From Plantago ovata (taxonomy: Eukaryota > Streptophyta > Magnoliopsida > Lamiales > Plantaginaceae): DNA of 64,000 bases. The translations under genes were made by a program, and so were the position numbers. The stretch is taken from assembly GCA_028274465.1 (NCBI GenBank), contig CM051456.1, forward strand, positions 126,558,880 through 126,622,879, written 5' to 3'. Of this stretch, positions 52,258 through 63,617 are shown in pieces; within the stretch, counting starts at the first letter, position 1, and the number at the start of each line of letters is the position of its first letter. The notes under the pieces were generated by a model. That model saw nothing but the letters and a program-made list of their open reading frames with translations. It made no database searches and was not told the DNA's origin.

Positions 52258-52487
52258 ATAGAGCAATTGAAGTGTCAATTTGAAGAATTCTTTGGGATAG
52301 CTACTAACTTTAATTTCTATAATTGAACAAGTCAATAAAGACTGAATTCATGCATGTACTTGCACTTGTGTTGGTTATGCTCTTTTGTGTTTACACGGCG
52401 TGTGTGTATATATAGAAATACAGATATATATATTCTGTGCGGTTCTTCATCATATAAAAGCGAGCCGGATTTTCTATGTCAGTCACT

Positions 52488-53171
52488 ATGCCAGCCTCTA
52501 GTCCAGCAATAGGAGCATGACATGTGTCAAAATTTTTAATTAACAATTAACTCCATATTTCACCATTAATTATCCACGTACTGCTACTCTTCCCATGTTT
52601 TTTATTACCTGCTCAAAATGAAAAAAGGTTTAACATCACAGAACATCAAGAAAACTAAATCAAATTATTGTCCAGAAGCATACAAGCATACAACTAAAAG
52701 TTGAACATTAAGATTAAATCTTTGTCTTCATCTAATACTAATTACCTAATTATCACACTTATTCTTATAATTAATTTCAGGGAAGCAATAAAAGGAGCTC
52801 ACATGAAGCTATGAACAATGGCAGCACCGCCTCTAACCACCACATCACCACCGTCGTCCCTCGACAAGGTGGACCCAGCAGAAACAAGATGTATCTCCAT
52901 CTTATTTGCCCCCTTTTCTTCTTCTCTAACTATTAATCACTTTGTAGACTCTACCGAAAAAATTGAGAAGCTAAGCAGAATTTAGATGGACGGACGGACG
53001 GACTGACTGTGGTATATGATTATGTTCGTTCTGTTCCAATTGAATGGAAGAAGGTGGAGATGAATGATGATGTTCAAACGGCGTAAAAAAACAACAATTA
53101 GCTAAACAAATTTGGAGCTATTAAAAGTTGACACGTGTCATGCTCCTATTGCTGGCCTAGAGGCTGGCATA
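52488..53171. mobile_element. Foldback element with ~44-bp inverted ends and gene-like core
   Basis: TATGCCAGCCTCTAGTCCAG at 52488 and its mirror (CTGGCCTAGAGGCTGGCATA, ending about 53171) bound the element, and pairing continues inward through AGCATGACA(T/C)GTGTCAA. No target duplication is evident. The core near 52812-52920 is more GC-rich and codon-like than its surroundings, with MNNGSTASNHHITTVVPRQG in one frame, which suggests captured host sequence. Confidence 0.7.
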
Positions 53172-53528
53172 TACAGAGAATCGTGGTTCGTGGAATTTTA
53201 GAGGGCGGGTTACTAAAATGAAAAAAGATAAATGTTAGAAGTATGATGGAAAACTGAAAAAGAAAAAAAAAAAAAGAAGAAGAAAGTATGATGAAGAATA
53301 TTTAGAGATATGTTTTTTTAGAGAATTTAGAGATATGTTATGTACATCTAATTTGGAGGTTTTTCATTAATTAAATAAAATCTTACTTTGGTATTTTATT
53401 CAAAAACAGTGTAATAATCGTTCTTAACAACATTAGTTAAAAGATAAACCGTACTATCTCACAAGACTTTATAATGAAAAGTGGTGTTTAAGAAAATACA
53501 ATTTTACTTAATACAAAATACGAAGTAG

Positions 53529-54091
53529 TAGGGTGTTAACGAATCGATATGATCGTGAGCGATCGTAATAAAGATCGGTCAAAGCTCGGATCGTGGTCGA
53601 GATCGATCAACGCTAGCTTGTTCGTGATCATGATCGACTCATTTTGATCATGAATCGATCACCTTGAAGAAATGATTGAAAACTCGCAATCAGATCGTGG
53701 TCAATAATTAATTTAATTTATATTTTATTTTATTTTTATTATTATGATTACATATATACCTATCTTAACTCTGAATGTGTCCAACAAGTTTTTAATCTAT
53801 CTTATGTACTTTGAATTTAAGTTAGTCTTATTTTCTATAGTGTTTGTAATAGATTGTATTTATGACGATTGACAAATTTACATAGTAAAAAAAGCTAATT
53901 TTCGTGCTTTAACGAGCCGAGCGACCACGATCGTGATCAGCTCGCGATCAATGTGATCATTCACGAGCAATCACGATCACAATTTTGTGAAACTCGACGA
54001 TCACGAGCTGATCATGATCAGTCATATATTTCTTACGATCATTGATCGATAGAGCCAACGATCAGATCGACTCGACTCGTTAACAACCATA
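53529..54091. mobile_element. hAT-like MITE rich in GATCGTGATC motifs
   Basis: The left end TAGGGTGTTAACGAATCGAT mirrors the right end (CTCGTTAACAACCATA). Both subterminal regions are dense in GATCG/CGATC palindromes. Around 560 bp, AT-rich core, no coding capacity. No clear 8-bp target duplication, so it is older than the element at 23567. Confidence 0.65.
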
Positions 54092-54886
54092 TACTACACA
54101 CCATTTTACTTACATGAGAGAAAATACAAAATACAAAATACAATTTAGATAAAAAGAAAAATTGTAAAACCGTCTTTGCAATAATAAAGCCAAGGCTTGT
54201 GCAAGCACAATTTACATAAAGCAAAATACATCTCACTTATGGTGTTTGAGACGTTGAACGTGTTCGTCTTAGGATACAACGAATGAACCATACTACTAGT
54301 CGCACAAGGTACTAATTTACGGCGAATTGAGATTAATTGCTCGGATTATACTGAATGATGGAGGAGAATAAGCTTATTACCATTGTATGTTTTGTTAGTA
54401 GTTAAGAAAGGCTCATTTTTACCGTTAGCAAAATGTGGCTCCTCATGGCTAGCCGGCCCATTTTAGTTCAAAATCAGTCCAACATTCACGTCAACTTGCA
54501 AAAGTAGGAAAAGTAAACACTAGAAAAATTACTAATTATACATGTAATAAAAACAAATAATCACTTTAATTAAACATTTTCAAACACAGCCTAAATGTAA
54601 TGTTTAATTATCCTGGCACCTTTTTAAATCTTTTCCATTTTAAAGAAGCGTAGTTTACAGTTGCTCAGTTATACTGAATTGTTTAAAAATTAAAACATAG
54701 GGACTAATTCATAATTAAACATTTCTATTCATAGAATTCACCGATAAGGCCACATAATAGGATTTCTTACAATATACTACTCCACACAAAGTGAAAACCG
54801 ATTATTACAAAGGAAAAAAAAAAAAAAAAAAGAAACGAGGTCTTGCATTCGATTCCATGCTAGCACTATCATCTTCGTCTTCCCCA
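54092..54886. other. Intergenic region
   Basis: AT-rich, no gene seen. A poly-A run (about 54811-54831) lies just downstream of the hevein-only gene on the plus coordinate side. Confidence 0.5.
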
Positions 54887-55186
54887 CTACTCCCTCTCTC
54901 CGAGAAGAGTTTTAGTTTCTTGCGGTTTGGTAATGTTCACGGGCCTTGCAGCATTAATTAGCCTTCTGTTGGTACACTGTGCACAAACTCGATGAAAGCA
55001 TGGTCCGGACCGACACCCTGGGCCACAAAATGCATCACTGGTGCCGCAGTACCCATATTGACTACAACACTCGTTAGGTCTACAATTGCAATTTTGTGCC
55101 ACGACATATCTTCCAGCCACCAGGATTATGACTACCAGTGTATAGATTGCTACTATATGATTATTTCTTGTTCCTATAGAAACCAT
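54887..55186 (-). CDS. Hevein-domain-only chitinase derivative
   Basis: A single-exon 99-residue frame. Residues 1-30 form a signal peptide (ending VVA), followed by QNC and a full eight-cysteine hevein domain (NCNCRPNECC, YGYCGTSDAFCGPGC, GPC). The catalytic GH19 domain is absent; instead about 35 unrelated residues (HRVCAQCTNRR to LLGERE) reach a stop. The first 65 residues closely resemble the neighbouring chitinases, so it is a truncated array member. A TATA-like run lies about 63-73 bp upstream. It could be expressed as a secreted chitin-binding merolectin or antimicrobial-type peptide, or be a relic. The frame has no internal damage. Confidence 0.7.
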   Translation of the reverse strand: MVSIGTRNNHIVAIYTLVVIILVAGRYVVAQNCNCRPNECCSQYGYCGTSDAFCGPGCRSGPCFHRVCAQCTNRRLINAARPVNITKPQETKTLLGERE

Positions 55187-55248
55187 GACTTGATATAGAG
55201 GAGGAAATGGAGATATGAATGTAATGTTGAAGTTTTTGTGCCAAGTCC

Positions 55249-55259
55249 ATATATATATA
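55249..55259 (-). promoter_or_regulatory. TATA-like run of hevein-only gene
   Basis: Alternating TATATATATA about 63-73 bases before the ATG, corresponding in position to the TATA boxes of the intact chitinases. Confidence 0.4.
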
Positions 55260-56700
55260 GTAGGAGTGAACGTTGAAAAGTAGGTTCTTAGGAGGCATAA
55301 CTAAGTTTGACGGTTCAAAGCTGCGCTTCAATTATTTCAAAATTCAAAGTACATATATCTATAGTAAGAGTGAACGTTGAAAAATACGTTCTTAGCTAGG
55401 TAGCTGTACTGGGTTTCTTGCAAAAGATACTAAAATTAATGTTCTGTTGAGTTGTTGACTGACCAAGTCAAGCAAACGATTGATTCGCAGATAATTAACA
55501 ATAAGGCCAATATCACCCCTCATCTCTAACAATACGATCTCGGGGAAGTAAATGTAAAAGTAAAACCACATTTTAAATAGACTTTATAATTCATATCTGA
55601 AGGAGTTTTAAGGTGGTTTGCTGGAAGAGTAAAGAGAGAAATTGGTATTGGAAAGGAAAATTTGCAGGGATCGATTGAAGTCGAAGGTAGAAGAGGTGAT
55701 ATTTTCTCCGAAATACAGTATTAGATTGGTAGCTTCAAATGAAATGCTTTGTAACTAGTTGATATATAAGTAGTTGATAGATGTGTAGTATTTCGATTTT
55801 CTAGACAAATAGAACAGAAGGACAACTCCATTGTGCATATGATCAGACCGGATCAGATTCCAATATTGGAGTATATGGTCGGCGTCTTACTGCTAGACGC
55901 GTCCGGTCGTCTCTTTTTTCTTATTCTTTTCTTTTTTTCATTTCTTTTATCCATGTTCCTTTTTTATACCTTTTCATTTATTCATTTTCTGTTTTTGTTT
56001 TTAAATCCCTCTCTTTTTCATGATCTTTCTTTATCCTTTTCTTTAATTCTTCATTATTTTCGGTGTAATATTATACTAAAGTATATAGAAACACCAATTG
56101 TAAACTTATAAATATTCAAATAGAAACATCAATTGTAATTTTTAGATATATCATGTTTATTTAATTAATTTAAATTATAATATGAAATATAAGAAATAGT
56201 GTACCTTAAAAAGAAATGAGAAAATGAAAGTGTAGTTTAAAAACAAATGAAAAAAAATGTAGTTTTAAAAAAAGAGTGTAAACGTGTGGAGTTCTGAATA
56301 AGTTAGAATTTGCTCGCTAATAAGTACGTAATAAGAACTGATGATAGGACTCACATATATTTATCTCGTTGGTGCACTAAACTAAGTCTAACATCTCATA
56401 AATCAGTTTCACCACAGAAAAAACTCATAAAAAGGAGAGCAAAATTGTCATGGAAAAGGAAAAAGTGGGTGCATGAAGACAGGCGCGATGCAGTGGCCGA
56501 ACAGCTAAAGTGCTAAACCAATGGTGGAAACGTTTGAAACTATGGGTGTACGTAGACCGATTACCTGATCCAAAAAATCCCAATTTCTGTAGGGTTAGGT
56601 TTTCAGTAGCGAGGAAAACGAAGAAAGATCTAACCTCTGGGCACTATTTTGATCAATCATTGACGGTTTTGGTAATATTTGTTGTAAAGCAAATATAACT
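55260..56700. other. Intergenic region
   Basis: No gene. A short repeat (ATATATA...TAGTAGGAGTGAACGTTGAAAA-like) occurs at about 55258-55282 and 55360-55385. The stretch 56515-56700 is homologous to 60995-61200, the 3' flank of chitinase copy 5. Confidence 0.55.
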
Positions 56701-56704
56701 ACTT

Positions 56705-56964
56705 TGTGTGAGGGTCTAACACCGGAGATTGTTTCCGGCAGAAACTCAGAGTTCATTGCAATAGTTTATGTAATACTGCATGCGAGTACTCACAGTGCCC
56801 ATTCAGGGTGATCCCCATTACATTCTTTATTACTATTAATGGTGTGAATTGTGGCTCCAATTAAATCCCTGTCCTGAAACTATGGCATTGTGAATGTTAT
56901 TCATCCAAAACCACAAGGCAGCCCTGTATGAGATGACATTATTTTGGGCTACAATTTCCGGGTA
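56705..56964 (-). pseudogene. Chitinase exon-2 3' remnant
   Basis: Minus-strand sequence encodes [31 protein letters not shown] and then, with small indels, the rest to the C-terminus of a class IV chitinase. It is closest to copy 5 (same AQNNVISY and IVSGQGF). It stops abruptly at about 56964, where copy 5 would continue into the rest of exon 2. The 3' flank also matches copy 5. Frameshifts and loss of exon 1 make it a pseudogene. Confidence 0.88.
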
Positions 56965-57226
56965 AATGGTCGTGCAAGAAACATACCTATACAGTCTAAT
57001 GTAACGGATTGAGGGGCAGCTAATGGGCAATCAACATGTTCCAGACACTGTTTTGTGAACGCAGACCAAAAACTTTTTCATATAGTAGTAAAAACATTAC
57101 AACAATTTCAAAACACACAGACTCCATGCAAAAACAAGATGTTTTTGCTTATTATTCTCACAGACACACATATGAAATATACTTATATATTATCTACAGT
57201 ATTATTCTTCAGAGTTCAGACACTGT

Positions 57227-58142
57227 TTAACACCGGAGATTGTCTCCGGGAGAAACTCCAAGTTGATTGCAGTAGTCTCTATAATACTGCACGCGAGCAG
57301 TCACCGCGTCAGAGCGACTACCACCATTACATTCTTGATTACCATTTATGGCGCGAATTGTAGCTCCAAATCCCTGTCCAGAGATTATGGCATTGTGAAC
57401 GTTATTCATCCAGAACCATAAGGCAGTCCTGAAAGAGATGACATTGTTTTGGGCTACAATTTCAGGGTTGTTAAGGCCATCGAATCCTATGCTTTGTCCT
57501 GCAGGACCGTAGTTGTAGTTCCATGACAGCTGTAGTGGACCGCGCCCGTAGTATTGTCTGGCAGGGTTACATGGCCATTGTGTGTTGGTCCGGTCGCAAT
57601 AACTGTCTCTGTTTGCTCCGCCATTCTCCACTCTAGAGCACATATCTGTCGCAAATGAAATTCATTCCATGTCATGATTGTGTACAAGCAATAATGTAAA
57701 GACACATTAAGTTAACATTCGAGAACTTACGGCCAGTCTCGTGTGTTACATGTGCAAAGAACGCGGCAATCTCACGCCTAGAATCAGCTGCAGAACCTGA
57801 GGTGCCGAATCCTGGATACGAGCCTACAGCCTGGAGGAAAGCGGCCCTCGTATAGAACCCTCGTCCAGGACAGCCGGAAGAAGCCTGATTGGCAATCCCA
57901 TTGAAGAAGCTTTCGGTTACAATATCAGAAACTCTGACTCCGTTATTTCCACCTGATGGAGATGAACATGGGCCAGATTGACAGCCGGTGCCACAGTAAT
58001 CAGGACCGGTGCCACAGTAACCGTACTGGCTACAACATTCGTTTGATGCACAACCACAATTCTGGGCGAAAACAGATGTCGCAGATATCAGAGCTATTGC
58101 TAGCAGGGTGTGAATTAAAAACCTCATACTGGAGGAAATCAT
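57227..58142 (-). CDS. Class IV chitinase (GH19), copy 4
   Basis: Exons 58142-57731 and 57645-57227 give 276 residues. Start [14 protein letters not shown] matches the MISSS start of copy 5; an in-frame ATG three codons earlier (58151) is the alternative. Signal peptide ends VFA. Hevein domain ([10 protein letters not shown] to SGPC), hinge [11 protein letters not shown]19 domain with E135 (HETG) and E144 (CSRVE), [14 protein letters not shown] end. It has one extra residue pair around [12 protein letters not shown] relative to copies 2 and 3. Intact; intron position shared with the array. Confidence 0.93.
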
Positions 58143-58212
58143 ATTTGGCATAAAAGGATGAAATGGTGAGAAAACTGAGTGTTTGGTATTGTAAGAGGGC
58201 AGTGTGGCAAGG

Positions 58213-58222
58213 TATTTTTATA
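58213..58222 (-). promoter_or_regulatory. TATA box, chitinase copy 4
   Basis: TATAAAAATA on the minus strand, 71 bases before the chosen ATG. Confidence 0.5.
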
Positions 58223-58632
58223 GTGGATATTGCAATTATTTGTAGCAGCCAGCCCATGAGAATGGACTGACTGGGCCAGTGAAGACTTGATGATCCACTT
58301 GTAACTGGACCACCAAATTATGGTGAATTGATGACTATCTTGAGCTCTGTTTCCTTCGTTTGAAGGATCAAATATTGCCATATAGACCTACTAAATTGAC
58401 AAAATATCAAATTTGCCAATTTTAATAAAACTAAGTCTATCATTACCACCAAATCATCGACCGCAAAGGATCAAATTTGCCAATATTGAAAACTATATGC
58501 ACTTGCCATGACTAGCAATACGCCAAACCAACTACACTTATAGATTAATTTTGCCAGTTTTCGAAGCTATAAGATAAAAATTAATTGAATTGAATTTAAG
58601 AATTAATATTTTCTGACTAATCAAACAAGGTA

Positions 58633-58912
58633 TTAGGCCGACTCCAACATAGCCTCAACGAGTCTCAATGTGGAGCTCGGGTTCAAACGTTTGGTCTGAG
58701 TCTCAAACTTACTTTATTTTGTTTTTATCTTCCCTTTTTATTTTTTTAACTTGCTGAACAATACTTTCAAATTTTAAAAGAAATAATAAAATAAATGAAA
58801 GGGAGGGGATGGAAGGGAGCAACTGTTAGAATATTTGGGGAGTAAGATAGTAGAAGGCATATGTGATAGGGTTAAGGCCCAAAATGGAGAGCAAATGTTG
58901 GAGAAAGCTTTA
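58633..58912. mobile_element. PIF/Harbinger (Tourist-like) MITE with TTA duplications
   Basis: The element at 58636-58909 starts GGCCGACTCCAACA and ends TGTTGGAGAAAGCT, with inverted ends sharing CTCCAACA. TTA flanks both ends (58633-58635 and 58910-58912), the standard PIF/Harbinger target. 274 bp, non-coding. Confidence 0.75.
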
Positions 58913-59123
58913 GTATCAGTATGAGTTAATTATTATATTATTTACCTCCTGCGATATCCAATCGAAGTGTGTTTTTTTTACAGTAGTATGTGATGAATAA
59001 CTTTTTGTGATGCACTTTGCACATATATATGATGAAGATCACGTGGAAATAAGTCTATTAATATTATATGAATGTTAGCTTCTTTTTTTTACTTTAATGT
59101 CAAATATTACAACTACTCTTAGA

Positions 59124-59342
59124 AACTCTGTTCATTTCACTTTAATTTCAGTTCAAATAAGTTCAGTTCAAATTTATTAAGTTCTGTTCAGTTGAGAATA
59201 ATTAAGTTTAGTTCAGTTCAGATAAATTCAATTCAGTTCAGGTTTGCTTAATTAAAATTTATACTTCAAATAAGTTCAGTTCAGTTCAGATTTATTAAGT
59301 TCAGTTCGGTCAAAAAATTTCAACCGAATCAAACAGAGCCTT
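59124..59342. mobile_element. GTTCAG-rich foldback repeat
   Basis: The left AAACTCTGTTCATTTCACTT and the right (CCGAATCAAACAGAGCC, mirrored) are diverged inverted ends; between them TTCAGTTCA-type motifs recur many times. One-ended relatives occur in FKBP intron 1 (about 40590-40700) and in chitinase 5's intron (GGGTCTGTTTGATTCGCCCG at about 61733). Confidence 0.5.
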
Positions 59343-60771
59343 ACACTATTGCTAATTTGCTATGGGTGATGATACTGCCAGAGCAGTTTTGTTACAGTAT
59401 CTCTCTACATTTGGTAATTTCATTATTCAATCTTTAACATACTCTTTCCTTCCTTAATTACCAATAATTGTAACAAATAAAATAAGGTAATATTCAACAT
59501 TTAATAACACTCTCTCTAATCAAAACCAGCGTTAAAATTCATACATTTATGCAGTAAATTACATTAAAAATCAACATGTAAACTGATTTCTCATTCCAAC
59601 CCCGAGGATTTTGAAAATGTTATATGTAGTACCTAAATAAGTCCCTTGAATATTTTCAAAATTTGACGAGGGATTTTACAAACTATCAATATTACAACAA
59701 AGTATAGTATGAAACTATAATAATTATAAATGGATTATTATGAAGAACATAGAAATTTACTTACCTTAAGTAAAAAATAATATTTTATAAATAATATAAG
59801 TATTTTACTTTAAAATAAATTGTAAAATAGCATAGGTTCCCACAAGACTTATAACATTTTTCATTTAGAAAATTTAGTATTAATTTATAGTGAAACATAA
59901 CTAACTATAAATTAAGATAATAAAAATCCATCCTTGGTCAAGGGACGTATGCATGGAAATTTACAAACAGTGAGAGCAAAAAAATAAACTTTAATCCTCT
60001 CATCTCATACTTCGTATTATATACTAATACTATAGGGAAAAGATGAGTTTTCAAGCTAATTTATTTAAATATACATATGTAAAAGATTAATATTTGTGGT
60101 GAAAATCTAATTAATATACTTTCGTGGAAGATTTTGTAAGAGAAATTTAAAGGTGAAAAATTAAAAACTACTGTGTTCAATCTTTACTATTTTAAAATAT
60201 TTAATCAAGGAACTAAATTGTAATAACATTTGATTACTACACTTGCCATAGTTAAGAGAGTATTTGCCAGGATCGAATCTGCTCTGGAAATATCAATGGA
60301 CATTTGCTATACAATACTATCATAACTTACTGCTAATTGTAAAGCGATGAAACTAAATAAAAGAGGAATTGAAAATTCTAGTATGGACAACTGATCATGA
60401 CCACATACATTCTTGATACTGCAGACAATATCTTACAAAAAGTAAGAGATCAGCAGCCGCCATAGTCCCACTGCTTGCGACTCACGCCTCCTACGATGGC
60501 GTTTAGCCCCATAATGTTAACAATTAATACATTACTAATTTAAGGCTGTTTCTAAATTGAATAGATGTGGTGTAAACTTGAATAGGTAGATGTATCTAAT
60601 AGTAGACATAACATTTCCACTCCAAGTTCCAACTATTAAACAATGCAAAGTTCTAAATTACCCCGTTCTCATACTTAAATTAAATTAAAGTATTATATAT
60701 ATATTATCAAACTAAAATAAAATATTTATATTTTCATAATATAAAGTTTCTAATTATTTTCTTTATACATG

Positions 60772-60790
60772 TGTGTGTGTATGTATAATA

Positions 60791-60827
<37 letters not shown>
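60772..60827. repeat. (TG)n/(TA)n microsatellite
   Basis: TG repeats interrupted once, passing into TA repeats. Confidence 0.9.
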
Positions 60828-61240
60828 GATTTGGAATTAATGAGAGTCCTTATCGATTCTTGAAAAATTAATAAAACTAAGTGAACAAAGTGTTACACGC
60901 TTACCCTTGTTATTAGAACGTCGGTTCAGTTCAATAATTTCAAACCAAAATAACATATTTGAAGACGGGGTGTACTAGAACTTAACCGATTGTGGGAATT
61001 GGAAACGTTTGAAACTGTGGGTGCACGTACGGCGGTCACACCCGATCCAAAAATTCCCAAATGTATTCGATTAGGTTATTTTAGTACCGAAGAAAACCAA
61101 TAAAAGATCTGAGAACCATTTTGATCAATTGACACACACTGCCTCTGAATCAATTATTGGTACTTTTAGAAACTGAAAGAGCAAATATCTGCAAAAACCC
61201 AACAAAGTTTCTGCTTATTCTTTGGGCTGTGTCTAGCTAA

Positions 61241-62257
61241 TTAACACCTGAGATTGTTTCCAGGAGAAACTCCAAGTTGATTGCAGTAGTCTCTATAATA
61301 CTGCACGCGAGCGTTCACAGCGTCAGGGCGACCCCCATTACATTCTTGATTACCATTTATGGCGCGAATTGTGGCCCCAAAGCCCTGTCCAGAAACTATG
61401 GCATTGTGAACGTTATTCATCCAAAACCACAAGGCAGTCCTGTATGAGATGACATTGTTTTGGGCTACAATTTCCGGGTTGTTGATTCCATCGAATCCAA
61501 TGCTCCGTCCTGCAGGACCGTAATTGTAGTTCCATGACAATTGTAGCGGACCTCGCCCAAAGTAACCTTTATTAGGATTACATGGCCATTGTCTGTTATT
61601 AGGGTCGCAATAGTTTCTAGTTGATCCGCCAATCTCTACTCTGTAGCACAAATCTGCCAGAGAAAGTAAATTCATTGCACACATGTTTGATTACCAAAAA
61701 AAAAAAAAAAAAGGAACATGCTTATACCATTTGGGTCTGTTTGATTCGCCCGAAAATATCTTATTTGAACTTAATAAATATGAACTGAAGTGAAATGATC
61801 ATAGCCTAATTAAGGTTGTTTCAGAACAGGTTATCTTGTTCAGGAACTTACGGCCAGTTTCATGAGTTACATGTGCGAAGAAAGCAGCAATCTCACGCCT
61901 AGAATCGTCTCTGGAACCTGTTGTGCCGAATCCTGGATACGAGTTTACTGCCTGGAGGAAAGCGGTATAGAACCCTCTTCCACTACAACTGGATGGAGCC
62001 TGATTGGCGATCCCATTGAAAAAGTTATCAGTGACAATATCAGAAACTCTGCCTCCATTATTTCCACCTGATGGAGATGAACACGGGCCAGAACGACATC
62101 CGGTGCCACAGTACTCAGGGCCGTTGCCGCAGTAACCATACTGACTACAACATAGGTTCGATGCACAACCGCAATTCTGGGCTAAAACGCATGTTCCGGC
62201 CACCAGGATTATGGCTAACAAAGTGCGAATTGCAAGCTTCGTGCTGGAGGAAATCAT
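61241..62257 (-). CDS. Class IV chitinase (GH19), copy 5
   Basis: Exons 62257-61852 and 61653-61241 give 272 residues. Start [14 protein letters not shown], signal peptide ending VLA, hevein domain ([10 protein letters not shown] to SGPC), hinge [12 protein letters not shown]19 domain with E133 (HETG) and E142 (CYRVE), end NLRC. Compared with copy 4 it lacks two residues (RA) after RGFYT, an in-frame 6-base loss near 61965. Otherwise intact. TATA box 42 bases upstream. The remnant at 56705-56964 and its 3' flank derive from a duplicate of this gene. The intron carries one arm of a dispersed repeat (about 61733). Confidence 0.93.
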
Positions 62258-62298
62258 TGCATTTGTTGGTGTGGTACCATAAGGCAAGGTCTGCATGG

Positions 62299-62306
62299 TA
62301 TTTATA
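62299..62306 (-). promoter_or_regulatory. TATA box, chitinase copy 5
   Basis: TATAAATA on the minus strand, 42 bases before the ATG. Confidence 0.55.
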
Positions 62307-62880
62307 GACAGGGTATGTACACATTATTTTTTAGCTAGGCCATCACATTGCACGGAAGATAGAGTTTTAAAATGTAATTAAGATACATTTATTTACACAG
62401 TAATTAAATTTGCAGCAGCCTATGTTTGTGCCACGACATGTATAGTAATCAACTCGATAATGCATCCTCATTTACTCTAAAATGTTTATTATTTGCCGGG
62501 TCATGAATTGTCGCTCATTAGGTGACTGTACTAAGATACTTATTGGAGGTGGAGACACGGAGTTCGTTGGGGGTGCAATGGCCGTGCAAGAAACATATCT
62601 ATACGATCAAATAACAAACCAAAAGTGGAGGTGGAGATGCGGAATTTGGTGCAGCTGCAACCACCCTCGTGAACGGTCATGCAAGAAAGAGTTGAGGGTT
62701 CAGCTGCAACGGCCCTCGTAAATGGCCGTGCAAAAAAACATAACATATCTATATTCTATACATACTATCTAATGGCACAGGGGAGAATAGCTAAACCACA
62801 ACAAAAAATTGTTGTTGATCCTGTTTATGATGCTTCAAACAGTTTTGATTACAGGGAATTTCAAAACCTGACTTTAACCA
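62307..62880. other. Region upstream of chitinase 5
   Basis: No gene. GGCCGTGCAA(G/A)AAA occurs at about 62580 and 62722, with a diverged GGTCATGCAAGAAAG at about 62676; the same motif abuts the chitinase remnant at 56964. Confidence 0.5.
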
Positions 62881-62883
62881 TTG

Positions 62884-62888
62884 AAAAA
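62884..62888 (-). terminator. Pol III terminator of tRNA-His
   Basis: Five consecutive T on the minus strand, six bases after the tRNA 3' end. Confidence 0.6.
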
Positions 62889-62894
62889 TAATGT

Positions 62895-62965
62895 GTGGCT
62901 GCTGGGATTCGAGCCCAGGTCTCCACGGCCACAACGTGGAATTCTCACCACTAAACTACAGCCAC
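62895..62965 (-). tRNA. tRNA-His (GUG), nuclear
   Basis: On the minus strand a 71-nt cloverleaf is seen: acceptor stem GTGGCTG/CAGCCAC pairs perfectly, D-arm TAGTTTAGTGGT, anticodon loop TTGTGGC with anticodon GTG, T-arm GGGCTCGAATCCC. A T-run (plus-strand A's at 62884-62888) just downstream fits a Pol III terminator. There is no intron and no encoded CCA, as expected for a nuclear gene; the extra 5' G of tRNA-His is added after transcription. Confidence 0.95.
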
Positions 62966-63372
62966 ATGATGATACAACATGCAATATATTATAATATCAC
63001 GAATAATCACAGAACATCTATTTTTGTAGAATATATTAAATCTTTTTTCAACCTATCTTTATTTATATATTTATTTCACAATGGTCTTATGATGTATTGA
63101 ATGGCTAACATGTTTCATGTTTGTTGTATGTACTACCTTACATATTATGGATCGATGCAAGCCGTAGCAACCATCTCTTCGCAAAATTAGTTCAAAATGA
63201 AAGCATCATTTCACACGACCGAAATTGAACTTTATTATTTTATACCTCATGAATTCATTCCAAGAAATTACTAGTACAATATTTCTCCATAAATTCATGG
63301 ACTTGCTTATTTATCAGATTGATATACATGCATATATTTCTCCTGCACTTCTTATTTAACACCCTTGATTGG

Positions 63373-63617
63373 GGAAAATTGCATTTTTGGTCCCTTAAGT
63401 GGCAGTCCCCTGCGATTTTTGTCCCAAGTCAATTTTTGTTTTTGCACTTTTGGTCCTAGAACCGTATTACATAATGTATTTATACGAAGGGACTAAAATC
63501 GTGTGTACAAATATCGTATTTATAAGAAAAGGACCAAAATTGCAAAAAACAAATTGATTTGGGACCAAAATTGCATGGGGACTGCCACTTAAGGGACCAA
63601 AAATGCAATTTTTTCAA
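63373..63617. mobile_element. Foldback MITE inserted in SDR relic
   Basis: Arms of about 85 bases are inverted copies: AATTGCATTTTTGGTCCCTT and TGGCAGTCCCC on the left (from about 63377) are mirrored on the right (AAGGGACCAAAAATGCAATT ending about 63612). The loop is short and AT-rich. No target duplication could be fixed. Related ends occur at 46172 and at the window edge (about 63977). Confidence 0.75.

Larger units (their letters stand above)
58223..61240. other. Intergenic region between chitinases 4 and 5
   Basis: No gene seen. It includes a PIF/Harbinger-type MITE (58636-58909), a GTTCAG-rich foldback (about 59124-59342) and a TG/TA microsatellite (60772-60827). The last 250 bases are duplicated near 56515-56700. 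Confidence 0.5.
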
